Positions 1 through 8,896 of a stretch of 24,426 bases of DNA are shown here, piece by piece. The DNA is from Triangularia verruculosa (Eukaryota > Ascomycota > Sordariomycetes > Sordariales > Podosporaceae): positions 1 through 24,426 of the forward strand of contig MU864102.1 of assembly GCA_033296885.1 (NCBI GenBank). Direction: 5' to 3'. The notes beneath the pieces were generated by a model that was not told the DNA's origin, did no database searches, and saw only the letters and a list, made by a program, of their open reading frames with translations. How positions within the stretch are numbered: the first letter of the stretch is position 1; every line of letters begins with the position of its first letter. Position numbers and translations under genes: made by a program.

Positions 1-107
1 TTTTTAAATATTTTAATTAAGTAAAACGCCTACCAAAAAATACTAATTTTGCCACCATGCCCTTTTCCCGCCGGTTTTTTAAAAAAGGTTTGGTTCCGTC
101 ATATAAA

Positions 108-132
108 CCCCCCCCCCCCCCCCCCCCCCCCC
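108..132. repeat. Poly-C homopolymer (25 C)
   Basis: An uninterrupted run of 25 C. The 107 bases to its left are AT-rich and hold short A and T runs with no supportable gene. The apparent proline-rich reading frames here are only the C run translated. A mirrored G run lies near the right end, so this probably marks an assembly edge or repeat boundary. True length is uncertain because such homopolymers are hard to sequence. Confidence 0.9.
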
Positions 133-580
133 TTGGGCATAAACAAACATGTTCAGGCTGCTTTTATCTTCCGAGTATATGGATCTCTCCCCAGCGGCCC
201 GAGAAAAGCAGGGGCAAAATATCCCAGAGCCATGCTATCGATATCACTCCTCTCAACCTCGGTGTGAGTCTGTTCCCATAACAAGGTGACAAGCAGATAG
301 TCTCCTCACGTTAGGTAGCATCGAAGGAAGAAAACCATTATATCCTAGGTAAGTATTTCATCCGGTGATCCTATACAGGACGAGGTATCATCCCGGAGAA
401 AAAGGGTTTGAGATTGTTCATCCGGCCATCGTCATCCCGATCACGATATCCAAAGATAGAACTGGCTATCTCGTAGTCCGGGGTAATATATTCCGCCAGG
501 AGGGAGATAAATAGAAGGATCCTGGACTTACCAACGCCACCAAAGCTCCCGTTCATCACGCCATCCTTGTTCCTCTCATC
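133..580. other. Upstream region of the first gene
   Basis: I see no gene in these 448 bases. The stretch contains a good donor-like site (GTAAGT at about 351) that could open a 5'UTR intron, and a TATA-like box close to the first gene. On the minus strand near 540 there is a short frame reading GSFGGVGKS; it fails the Walker A spacing and is interrupted by a donor-like GTAAGT. The region is best read as promoter and 5'UTR. Confidence 0.5.
506..514 (+). promoter_or_regulatory. TATA-like box upstream of the secreted protein gene
   Basis: GATAAATAG lies about 67 bases before the ATG at 581, a plausible distance for a fungal TATA element with a short 5'UTR. Assigned by motif and position only. 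Confidence 0.3.
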
Positions 581-1216
581 ATGATGTTCACCACCACTAT
601 CCTAGGCCTCGCTAGCCTCGCCAGCCTGGCAGTAGCTCAAGCTCCTGTGGCGTGTCCAACCGCCACCCAAACCATCCAGAACCGGGAGTGCAACAAGCGA
701 TGCCCTCTTTCCGACTGTGCCTTCTTTTCTACCATCCGTCAACCCTGCAACTGTCCGGCTGCTATTCCAACGGCAACCTTGATCGCTCCTTGCGCGGCTG
801 ACTGCCCGTATCAAGGCTGTGACATTGTCTTCCGCACTAGCAGCCTTGCCTGTCCTACTCCCACTTCCACACGACGTGTGACAACCACCAGCACGCGCCG
901 TACAACCTCTACCACTCCCACCAGAACCTCAGTTCCCATCCAAACAACGACGGTCATCACCAGTGTCGTTACCCTCCCTCCTCGGATCACTACCACCAGC
1001 ACTACCTCCACGATTCCATGCCCGACTGTCACTAGGATCACCACCCCGGCTGACTGCCCTGTCATCCGATGCCCTGTGCCGACCTGCCAGGTCAGAACCA
1101 CGCAGGTGGTGCCGTGCAATTGCCAGCCGAGAACCGTGCTTTGGGTTCAGGGATGCCCTACTGCGTGCGCTGATGGGTGCTTGACGAGGACGGAGACAGC
1201 GAGCATCGCCTGCTAA
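581..1216 (+). CDS. Secreted cysteine-rich protein with two Cys modules and a Thr-rich linker
   Basis: A 211-aa single-exon product. Residues 1-20 form a signal peptide (hydrophobic ILGLASLASLAVA ending AQ), so it should be secreted or lodged in the cell wall. Module 1 has Cys at 25, 37, 41, 46, 56, 58, 71, 75 and 80. Module 2 has Cys at 147, 159, 164, 169, 179, 181, 192, 196 and 200. Each holds a PCNC motif and nearly the same spacing (C-x11-C ... C-x9-C-x-C ... C-x3-C), so one unit was duplicated. Between them, residues 92-146 are a Thr/Ser/Arg/Pro linker likely to carry O-glycans. There is no transmembrane segment, and no GPI signal follows the terminal Cys211. Either ATG at 581 or 584 could start; both have A at -3. 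I do not recognise a named family. Small size, signal peptide and many Cys also fit effector-like or cell-wall proteins. Confidence 0.8.
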   Translation: MMFTTTILGLASLASLAVAQAPVACPTATQTIQNRECNKRCPLSDCAFFSTIRQPCNCPAAIPTATLIAPCAADCPYQGCDIVFRTSSLACPTPTSTRRVTTTSTRRTTSTTPTRTSVPIQTTTVITSVVTLPPRITTTSTTSTIPCPTVTRITTPADCPVIRCPVPTCQVRTTQVVPCNCQPRTVLWVQGCPTACADGCLTRTETASIAC

Positions 1217-1405
1217 GCTGTTTTGTCCTTGGCGGTTGGTTGTTTCATTTTCGTCCTGTGTGTATATTCGGAAAAGGGGGGCTCTATTTTCGGGCGGTGT
1301 TGGTCTCGTAATCATGATGTAAATACTTCAACTCATATAATTTGGGAACTTGTTCAAAAATTCACATGTACTTACTCTTTCTTCTACACATGTCCTTACC
1401 TAAGC

Positions 1406-1624
1406 ATGTATCGTTTCTTCCACATGCAAAATACCAGTCCCCCAAAGATCGAGACCAAACTTTTGTCTCCACATCAACGCAACGCAATCCGCCGAAGACT
1501 CACCAATGTTCTCGATCGCTTCAGAACGAGTGGAGTAACAAAACACTCAACACCTTCCCGGGGAAGCTCGATGATCCGCAACGATAAGACCAAAGCGGAG
1601 TCCGCCAAGGCCAGAGGTCCCTGA
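1406..1624 (+). CDS. Candidate small basic protein (72 aa)
   Basis: An ATG-started frame with A at -3 (in-frame alternative ATG at 1424). It encodes a hydrophilic, basic product: LLSPHQRNAIRRRLTNVLDR looks like an amphipathic helix, followed by a Ser/Thr/Lys-rich tail ending AKARGP. It lies 190 bases after the stop of the secreted protein gene and 400 bases before ISN1, on the same strand. The composition is typical of a real fungal protein, but the ORF is short, there is no family match, and it could be the 3' part of a spliced gene or chance. Seen: reading frame and composition. Inferred: that it is translated. Confidence 0.3.
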   Translation: MYRFFHMQNTSPPKIETKLLSPHQRNAIRRRLTNVLDRFRTSGVTKHSTPSRGSSMIRNDKTKAESAKARGP

Positions 1625-2021
1625 AGCACAAGCCAAGTATGGAGCTTCTGATTGGTGAATGGCCTCGACAGCTGTCCTGTGACATCATTCTGCAACGTCT
1701 ATTCGTTGGCGGGCAGTTGACACACCGGCGCCTCAAGGGAGGATGAGTCCTGGGGGGTGACAAGGGGGAACAAGACATGATCGGAGTCAGCCGATCGCCT
1801 ATTGACAGATTCTCCGACTATTGATTTGTTTATCACTGACAGCTGTGCGGTTGTATCAAGAAGCGGTGACTGTGTGACTGTTTCTGTTGTTTGGGCTCTC
1901 TTGCGGATATTTCAGTCAATCCGTTTTGTCTCTCTTCTCACGACACTTCTCATCGCCATTGATACCCCATCCTGTGTATTACACCTGTCAAGCTTGAATA
2001 CGAAGTAACGAGGCATTCGCC
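1625..2021. other. ISN1 upstream region
   Basis: About 400 bases with no supportable gene. It becomes pyrimidine-rich towards ISN1 (TTTCTGTTGTTTGGG, TTGTCTCTCTTCTCACG), as is usual for fungal promoters and 5'UTRs. No clear TATA box is seen. Confidence 0.5.
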
Positions 2022-3417
2022 ATGACGACCCGATACCGCGTTGAATGTGAGTATTTTTGTTGCACTCGATGAGGACTGGACGAAAGAGATCTAACACCAT
2101 ACCATAGACGCCCTGAAAACTCACCGCCGCGATCAGTTCATCGAATGGATCAAAGGCCTCCTTGCTGTCCCCTTCGTCCTCTACTCGCAACCCCATGGTG
2201 TCTTTGAATATCCACCATCTTTTCCCGAGCTCGGCACCTCGCCTCCCGGCTCCCCAAACCTGGTCCTCATCAAGGCCCGTGAGGAAGCCCACCGCCGATA
2301 TGCCGAGATTCTTCACGACGTCGAGCTCATGATCGAGGATCACATCGCACACCAAAACGACCCTGACAACCCTTTCCCCTCCAAGCTGAAACTTTTGGTC
2401 CCCTCCATCGGCCCTTTCTTCACCCGCCTCCCCCTAGAAGCAGCTTTCAAGTTCCAAGACCGTAAACGCTACATCTCCTCCCGCCGTTTCGTCTCCCCCT
2501 CCTTCAACGACGTCCGCCTCATCCTCAACTCAGCCCAGCTCATCTCCGTAACCTCCACCACACCGGGCTCCACCCTCCAGCTGGCCACCTTCGACGGAGA
2601 CGTGACCCTCTACGACGACGGCCAATCCCTCGAGCCCTCCTCCCCCATCATCCCCCGGTTGCTCGACCTCCTCCGCAAAAACATCAAGATCGGCATCGTC
2701 ACCGCGGCGGGATACACCTCTGCCGACAAGTACTACGCCCGCCTCCACGGCCTCCTCGACTCCATCGCCACCTCGGTCGACCTCAACCCCACCCAGAAGC
2801 GCTCCGTGATCATCATGGGCGGCGAGGCAAATTACCTCTTCCAGTTCGACCCCACCTCCGAACACCTCTTGTCCCCGGTCCCGAGATCAGAGTGGCTCAC
2901 ACCCGAGATGCTCCTCTGGGACGAACGCGACATCACCCAGCTTCTCGACATCGCCGAGACCGCACTGGCAGATTGCATCAAGACCCTCAACCTCCCTGCC
3001 ATGCTCATGCGGAAAGACCGCGCGGTCGGCATCATTCCTTCGTCCCCCAACATCAGGATCCCGCGGGAATCCCTCGAGGAAACGGTTCTCTGCGTGCAAA
3101 AGATCCTCGAGCTGTCCTCCGCCGGCAGGAACAAAAGGGTGCCGTTCTGCGCCTTCAACGGCGGGAACGACGTCTTTGTCGACATTGGAGACAAATCCTG
3201 GGGAGTCACGGTCTGCCAGAGGTGGTTTTCGGACCCCGACACGGGGAAGCCGATCAAAGGAGAAAACACCCTGCACGTTGGCGACCAGTTCTTGAGCGCG
3301 GGCGCGAACGACTTTAGGGCGAGGAGCGTGGGCACGACTGCGTGGATCGCGAGCCCGGCCGAGACGGTTGAGCTGCTGGATGAGCTCGGGGAGTTGATGG
3401 GGAAGAAGATGTCATGA
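2022..3417 (+). CDS. ISN1: IMP-specific 5'-nucleotidase
   Basis: CDS join(2022..2046, 2108..3417), 444 aa, close to the ~450 aa of yeast Isn1. The enzyme dephosphorylates IMP to inosine in purine salvage and turnover, in the cytosol. The N-terminus (MTTRYRVEYALKTHRRDQF) has the typical opening of the family and is only reached by removing the intron. The HAD-like catalytic motif FDGDVTLYDDG is at residues 170-180, with nucleophile Asp171 and acid/base Asp173. The distal acidic motif HVGDQFLSAGANDFRAR is at 398-414 and should bind Mg2+. The ATG lies in a good context (cattcgccATGA). An internal ATG at 2329 would give a 362-aa product lacking the conserved N-terminus and is rejected as the start. 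All recognisable motifs are intact, so the gene should be functional. Confidence 0.95.
2047..2107 (+). other. ISN1 intron (61 nt)
   Basis: The donor is GTGAGT, the branch site CTAAC is at 2091-2095, and the acceptor is CATAG. It interrupts the Tyr9 codon after its first base. Splicing joins MTTRYRVE to YALKTHRRD in frame, which restores the conserved N-terminus. Confidence 0.93.
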
Positions 3418-4394
3418 TTTTCTTTTTTCTTTAGATGGAGAAGACAGATGGATGGGTGGGGGAGATATCAACAGCGGTACAGCGAGTGGGTGACTATTAT
3501 AACATATAATGGTCTTGGATAACTCGACAAAACAACAGACTTCTACATGTCGCAGAAATCTACTGCAGTAGTCCTAACGTCTATCTACCATGACATGAAC
3601 ATTAACAAACACACGCTCTTACTTCAACAGCAAACTATTCTTTCCATTCTGCCCTCTTTCCCACTCTTTGCACAAACACAACCATCAACCATCACAACAC
3701 ACAATCCAATCTCATTCCACAAAAAGTAAACTGATTTTAAAAGGTCATATTTGAGGCCCCCCAAAATCAAAGGGGGCGAATCATAAGAGGTATAAAGGGG
3801 TATTTGCTTCCATCCTCGACAGCGGGCTTAACAGCTTGTCAATAAAAAAAAAAAAAACAATAAAAGCGTTCAAAGAAAAGGGGGGGTATTTCCGCAACGC
3901 AAAAAAACAATCCAAAAAGAAAAGACCAAATCCATCCCATCAATCGCGCGATGTCCTCCTATCGGGAGAGGTAGCTCAGTATCCATCTCCCCTCAATGCT
4001 GATGCTAATTTCCCAGGTCCAATTTCATCCCTAATCCCATTCATATTCCCATGAGAGAGGGCCTTTTCCCCCCCTTCATGTTCAATGTTGTATGCTTGTT
4101 GTATGTGTGTGTGTATCTCTCTTTGTTTCCACCAAAAGCCCAAAAGTCTATGTGATGCTATGCTTTCCCGAATGTCTTGTATGCAACTGTTGTATATGCT
4201 TCTTCCTTTTGTGTGTTTCCATCGCCGTCCGCTGCCGCTTCGAATGAATAAAACTATGCGTTTGAACAGGCGTGTTGAACAAAAGAAATAGAAGCCAAAC
4301 AAAAAAGCCCGGTATTAAAATAGGTACAGTGATGAATCATAGAAATCGTAACACACTCGGGTCGTCAGGTGGCGAGAAGAAAAAAGGGGTATTT
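3418..4394. other. Tail-to-tail spacer between ISN1 and the coiled-coil gene
   Basis: Nearly 1 kb of shared 3' flanking sequence between convergent genes, with no supportable gene. It holds a run of 13 A (3844-3856) just after AATAAA, another AATAAA at 4246-4251, a short GT run near 4105-4112, and generally AT-rich, low-complexity sequence. Plus-strand AATAAA motifs are candidate polyadenylation signals for ISN1, though both lie far from its stop. Confidence 0.5.
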
Positions 4395-6200
4395 TTACCA
4401 CCGCGACGATCCAAACGGAGCACCAAAGTTGTTGCTCTTCTTGATCTTGAGAGGAATGTCAAAGTCCTGGTCGTCGCCATCGCCGCTCTTGGGGCTACCG
4501 TTGTCCTTCTCGGTGGTGCTGGAAGCCTCAGAGGCAGGAACCTCGGCCTGAGCTTTTGCCTCTTCGGGCGAATCAGCATCCTTGAGCACGGCTGGGAGAG
4601 AAGCCTCCCGGTCCTGAGCGACTTCCTCGAGCTTGTCGGACAATCTGCGGAAAAATATCTCATCATGGGCCGGCATGTTTCGCACCATCAACGGGCCTTT
4701 TAGTCGAGCGTCACCCTCGCTGGGCTCATAAACTTGCTCAGGGTGGTCGTCCACGGATTCGGCATCGCTGGCTTGCTGCGACATCTCGAAGGTCTGCTGT
4801 TGTTGCATCTGCACAACTGCCTCAACGCGGCCAACAGGCCCATCGCCTTGCTGAACAGTGGGGGTGCTGTCGCCGCTGCTTGTGGCGGTAGCAGCCCCTG
4901 ATGACACTACGGTGGTCAGGAGCGACAGGGAATGACTGGGAGTATGGCCGGCATGCATCGTCAGACGGGCCGACTCGTGGGCTGCCAAGACCTGCAACGT
5001 CTGGACCTTGCTCGCGCGCGGTGCTTTGGCTTCGTCCGATGAGTTTTGTGGGGAAGAGGACCGGCTAGATCCATTCGAATCTTCCATTGATGGCCCATCT
5101 GTGAAGGTGGGTTTTTGGACGGCAGGGGCCTTGAGTGGAATGCCCTCGAGCTCTGGGATGATCTCCTGAACATCGAGAATTGGCACTGGAGTGCCGTCGG
5201 TCTCGGACGCAGTTGCTGAGATGGGCGAGAGACCAGAGCTGGGGATGTGCCCGATGGAGATCCTCTCTGGCAGGGGCTCCAGAACATTTGACGCTGTTCG
5301 GAGCTGGGGAAGAGAGCTGTGCTTGAGCGCCGGTCCTGGCGACCCAGCTAAGCTCGCTTGCTGATAGACTGCAAGGTTCTTCTGGCCACCAGAGCCGTTG
5401 CTATGTGACGAATGGGAGCTCTTCATGCTCTCTGGTGATGCTTCCCAAGCTGCGCCTCCTCGCAAGCCAGTTGTCGACGAGAAGGAGCCTTGTTGCGACA
5501 TGATATTTCCGTTTCGTGGCGAGAGCGTGCTGTTCGCACCACCGAGGAGCTGACTTTGCAGTCGTTCAATTTCTTTCAGAAGAAGCGTTTTCTCTGTTTC
5601 CCACTCTGCACGCTCTTCCTCCATCAATGCTCGCTCTTCCTTGTATACTTCCTCCGCCCGCTCCCGGTTGGCCTCCATATACTTCCGCTCAGCCTCCCAG
5701 GCCTCTCGTATCCGTCCGTTTTGCGTGATCAGGCGCCTAATCATAGACGCCTGAGAGGGCTGGCTGCTGGAATCCGACAGAGATCGCGGGTGACCATTAA
5801 GTCCATTACAAGTGAGCCCATGGACAGTGCCGGTGGAGTCCTGGCTTGACCGAGAATTGTTTTCTTGGCCGGCCGGAGATGTTATGTTTTGTCGTGCCTG
5901 TGGTGGGAGACTGCTGGATCGATACTGGTCGTGCAGAATATGAGGTGACAGAAACGACTGCTGTTGGAGACCAGGACCTCGAACACCTGGCGACAGCGGT
6001 GAATATACTTGCGCCTTTGGGTTGCCGCCGATTATCCTCTGGTCAAAGTAGCCGGCAGCACCCCGAGGCAGTGTCAAGGGCGATATGATGGTAGAAGAGG
6101 AATCGCTTGAAAGGGTGGGAAACGACAGGCGCGCATCGGCGTCGACGGCGCCCGAAGGCCAAAAGGCATCCGAGGGAAGTTTTGTTGCCATGGTGGCCAT
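4395..6200 (-). CDS. Conserved-looking coiled-coil, Ser/Pro-rich protein (601 aa)
   Basis: One uninterrupted exon encodes 601 aa. The ATG at 6200 is the first in its frame, has a strong context (cagccATGG), and is followed by a second in-frame ATG at 6191. Residues ~1-150 are low-complexity Ser/Pro/Gln with scattered hydrophobic patches. Residues ~153-215 (from MIRRLITQNGRIREAWEAER) are rich in Glu, Arg and Lys with heptad-like Leu spacing and should form a coiled coil. The rest is disordered Ser/Thr/Pro sequence broken by short conserved-looking blocks such as RISIGHIPSSGLSPI, DEIFFRRLSDKLEEVAQDRE and a C-terminal DFDIPLKIKKSNNFGAPFG. There is no transmembrane segment, signal peptide or catalytic domain. 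The build suggests a scaffold or regulatory protein; I do not recognise a named family. The N-terminus may be incomplete in this sequence (see the out-of-frame stretch upstream). Confidence 0.82.
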   Translation of the reverse strand: MATMATKLPSDAFWPSGAVDADARLSFPTLSSDSSSTIISPLTLPRGAAGYFDQRIIGGNPKAQVYSPLSPGVRGPGLQQQSFLSPHILHDQYRSSSLPPQARQNITSPAGQENNSRSSQDSTGTVHGLTCNGLNGHPRSLSDSSSQPSQASMIRRLITQNGRIREAWEAERKYMEANRERAEEVYKEERALMEEERAEWETEKTLLLKEIERLQSQLLGGANSTLSPRNGNIMSQQGSFSSTTGLRGGAAWEASPESMKSSHSSHSNGSGGQKNLAVYQQASLAGSPGPALKHSSLPQLRTASNVLEPLPERISIGHIPSSGLSPISATASETDGTPVPILDVQEIIPELEGIPLKAPAVQKPTFTDGPSMEDSNGSSRSSSPQNSSDEAKAPRASKVQTLQVLAAHESARLTMHAGHTPSHSLSLLTTVVSSGAATATSSGDSTPTVQQGDGPVGRVEAVVQMQQQQTFEMSQQASDAESVDDHPEQVYEPSEGDARLKGPLMVRNMPAHDEIFFRRLSDKLEEVAQDREASLPAVLKDADSPEEAKAQAEVPASEASSTTEKDNGSPKSGDGDDQDFDIPLKIKKSNNFGAPFGSSRW

Positions 6201-6241
6201 GGCTGCTGGCTGCTGGTTGCTGGTTGCTGGTTGCTGGTTGC
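6200..6241 (-). repeat. Heptanucleotide tandem repeat at the start codon
   Basis: Six 7-bp units: on the minus strand four GCAACCA then two GCAGCCA, the last base touching the ATG of the coiled-coil gene. Because 7 is not a multiple of 3, each gain or loss of a unit changes which upstream frame joins the main ORF. Confidence 0.9.
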
Positions 6242-6396
6242 TGTCTGGAATCGTATTCGTAGGGTGTATTGGAGAACAAAGGGCGAGAACGATAGTCACC
6301 AAAGGATCTGGAATTCACAGGGGGCTCGCGGTCTCTTTCTACCAGGGGGTTGATGTCATCCCACCATCTGAGTTTGGACGGTTGTTTACACCTCGG
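6242..6396 (-). other. Coding-like stretch upstream of, and out of frame with, the coiled-coil ORF
   Basis: Reading from 6396 down, the minus strand gives CKQPSKLRWWDDINPLVERD, then an open stretch through SRSFGDYRSRPLFSNTPYEY into the heptamer repeat. The frame opens right after a TAG at 6399-6397, which could itself be a splice acceptor (TTTTTAG), and contains no ATG. Continued through the present repeat it runs into an unrelated frame that overlaps the main CDS and stops at 6043. Removing one 7-bp unit would instead fuse it to MATMATKL of the main ORF. It may be a lost or polymorphic N-terminal part of that protein, an exon of a longer transcript, or chance. GC at third positions is only about 55%, so the case rests on amino-acid content. 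Confidence 0.35.
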
Positions 6397-8184
6397 CTAA
6401 AAACTGGGCTAAGGGCCGTTTTGGATCTTTAGATGATTTGCTGCTGCTTGACGCTGGTGACTTGTTGGCAGCGGCGCGGCGTGGTTGGCAGGAGTGGAGT
6501 TTCCCAACTGCGACAAGCCGGCATGTGCTTTGGTGCAATTGGGGCATAAGGTTCCGGCCGAGAGGACGAGTAGTGCCACGAGGACCGGGTAGCTGGATAC
6601 TTGGACGACGTTTGCTGGGACGTTTAGGATGTGTTGTCGAGGGAACACGAGGGAAAACGGTAGGTGGTCGAAACAGCTGGGCGGAACGAGTGGGACGGTC
6701 GAGGGCGAGAGGAGTGTTAGGGGCCAGAGCAGAAGGATGGGAATGTTGCGGCACGGGGCATGGAGTTTTGAAGAAGGGACGTGGCAGGGTAGGCAGCCTT
6801 GTCAGCTGCTTGGGGGAGCACTCCCTGTCTGCCAGCACAAGCTAAGAGGGTTGTGACGAAACACGCGACCCAAAAAGTGGACACTCCCGGCGGCATCTGC
6901 GGGTCGTACAGGTCGACTTCCATTCAGCGGGAGCGGCAACTGCAACTTGGTAACCTCCCCCACGATGGAGGCCACTGCGGGCCATCAAGCCGGTTGGTCC
7001 AAGCGAAACCACGGCGCCTTCCAATTTTGGTTTGTCTTTTGTTTTTGTACAAGTATCTCGGATGCTACTCTCTTCGCTTTCTTCTCCAACCTTTGGCCTA
7101 CAGACCGGCGGTAAACATTTCACCGGACTCTGCCCGGCCATCCTGACACTTTTGCGGTGCCTTTGTGGGGACCCACGGCAGTTGGAAAAGGATACCGCCT
7201 TTTTGTCCGCTGACAAACACTTTCCATCTTCGTCGAGGTCAAAGCATCACCGCCATCATGTTAGCAGGAACTATCAAAGAGTTGACGGGGGGGGGGTTGG
7301 AGGTGAGAGTGTTGGTGGGATGTGTTGGCACCACAAGACGTCCTCGGTACACCCCGTCCGGCAGTCAGCAAGGGTCCGGATACATTTTCCTTTGCAGCCG
7401 TTCCTGACAGCTGCAACCCAATCCGGCCTCCTTTGAGGCTATTGGCTGCCCTACTTTGTCAGACCGATGCGCTCGATCGAAGGTCTGGTTTCAAGTCTGA
7501 AGATGACCTATCAACCCCAAGACCACGGTTCTGAAGCAATCCAACATTGCCAAAAGATGAGAGACATGCTCCTCCATCAAGCCTAGTCCCCAGGATCGTG
7601 CTAGCGCGAGCAAACAAAAAAGTGCAAAGAGACCCCTGGACGGCCGGGTTGATGCGGGGAGCGGCCCGCGGACGCCCAGTGGGATGATTTAGCCAATCAC
7701 GCCCTCGAAAAGCCATCTTTGCCGGATCTGATTGGGCACAGCAGGTCCCAATCCATGTTGTGTATCTTTCTCTGTTGTGCGGGGATTAGATGCACCTTTT
7801 CGATAAATTTACGGTCACGAGGAGGTTTGGGAGCAGAGCATCATTTTTCGCCTCCCCCGTATTTTCTCCGCACTTTGGGAAGTTCGAAATTGCGTGCGTG
7901 CTGTGGGTGATGTTTGCGGGTGAGGGGAAGCCGAAAATTGGGTTGCATTCAACCAGAGATGCGTGGGTTTGGGGATCTTGCCCCAACGGAAGCTGCGGAA
8001 GGGTCCTTTACTTCAGGGTCCAGGACCCTGAGAAAATGTCAGTCTAGGGTCGGAAGCCGGACCGGAGTGTTGATCGTTACACAGCTTCATTCTGACTCTG
8101 TTTCGATCCCACAAAAGGATGGGCCGTCAGTAAGGATCCTTTACTCATTCATCTTGGTTCTTATCTTGTAATCCAGCAAGGGCG
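6397..8184. other. Upstream region of the coiled-coil gene and gene-poor sequence
   Basis: No gene could be supported. The minus strand between 6840 and 6400 has two overlapping open frames (one ends KSPASSSSKSSKDPKRPLAQ then FLAEV-stop) without an ATG start; they may be 5'UTR or an upstream exon. A run of 10 G is at 7277-7286. Oppositely oriented CCAAT motifs lie near 7692 and 7730. Two related blocks, GGGTCCTTTACTTC (~8001) and GGATCCTTTACTCA (~8133), lie near a 19-bp palindrome. Confidence 0.4.
8013..8031. repeat. 19-bp perfect palindrome
   Basis: TCAGGGTCC, a central A, then GGACCCTGA: two perfect 9-bp arms around one base. The size suits a dimeric regulator's binding site, but no regulator can be assigned. 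Confidence 0.6.
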
Positions 8185-8604
8185 TCACAAAAAGGATCCA
8201 GTCACATCTCGATAGGTATGGACGGTTGGGCCGAGTACTGGTATAATTGATACAGAGAGAGCCGTCAGCTGCTTGCCGGCTGCTTACCGGTTGGTTGTCT
8301 AGAACCAAGCAGAGGCAGGCAGAGAGAAGTCGATGGCTTACCAGCTTGATCCGTTCGTCTGCAAAGGAACCCCAATCTGATTCCCGCAGTGAAAAATGGT
8401 CAATTATTAATAATCAGACGAGGTCAACGCTGACATGACGCAAATATACACCCACGAAGAGCCTGTATTGGTTTCATGACAACAACGAGCATCAGACCAT
8501 CAGTGACCATCAGATTAGGGTGCTACCGTAGTGACCGGAGACATCCACACTCACCTCAACTCTCCAAGGACAAAATCACGGGATTCAAACGGCGGCATCA
8601 GCAT
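8185..8604 (-). CDS. Speculative three-exon mini-gene (39 aa)
   Basis: Proposed CDS complement(join(8185..8237, 8342..8358, 8555..8604)). Exon 1 starts ATGCTGATGCCGCCG and ends at a consensus donor (GAG|GTGAGT). The second exon is only 17 nt, between TTCCTTTGCAG and G|GTAAGC. The third follows GCTGAC plus a pyrimidine tract and ATACCAG. The junction phases agree and give MLMPPFESRD-FVLGELRRTD-QAVLGPTVHT-YRDVTGSFL. The splice signals are good, but the product is tiny, the second exon is extremely short and I know no homologue. A spliced non-coding transcript or chance are equally possible. Confidence 0.15.
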
Positions 8605-8896
8605 TCAAAGTACAGGCAACTCAGTATGGAGAACAGACATTGACATCTAAACACAGGCCTAGTCACATGAAGGAGAGTGTGTCAGAACAATCAACACAGG
8701 CGCTAGAGATTTCGGAATCAACATCAATAACCGGCAGCAAGACGACGTTTCGATCAAAGAAAAAGACCCCGCATTATTTTCCCGTTGCCCAACCGAACGA
8801 TCAAGTACCCGTTTCGTTGCGACCGACCATTATCTCAGGATATCACCATGCGTCGTCAACAGCATATCATGCCCAAACTGCCCACTGCCAAAGTCT

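Noticed and set aside
49..281. Overlapping plus-strand frames with polyproline
   Set aside because: The proline tract is only the 25-C homopolymer read in frame; there is no other coding sign.
371..559. Minus-strand frame containing GSFGGVGKS, resembling a P-loop
   Set aside because: Walker A spacing is not met, there is no Walker B or following domain, the Lys codon lies in a donor-like GTAAGT, and it overlaps the first gene's promoter.
6043..6241. Continuation of the upstream coding-like frame through the repeat to a stop at 6043
   Set aside because: After the heptamers this frame merely shadows the main CDS and loses protein-like content, so only the part upstream of the repeat is of interest.
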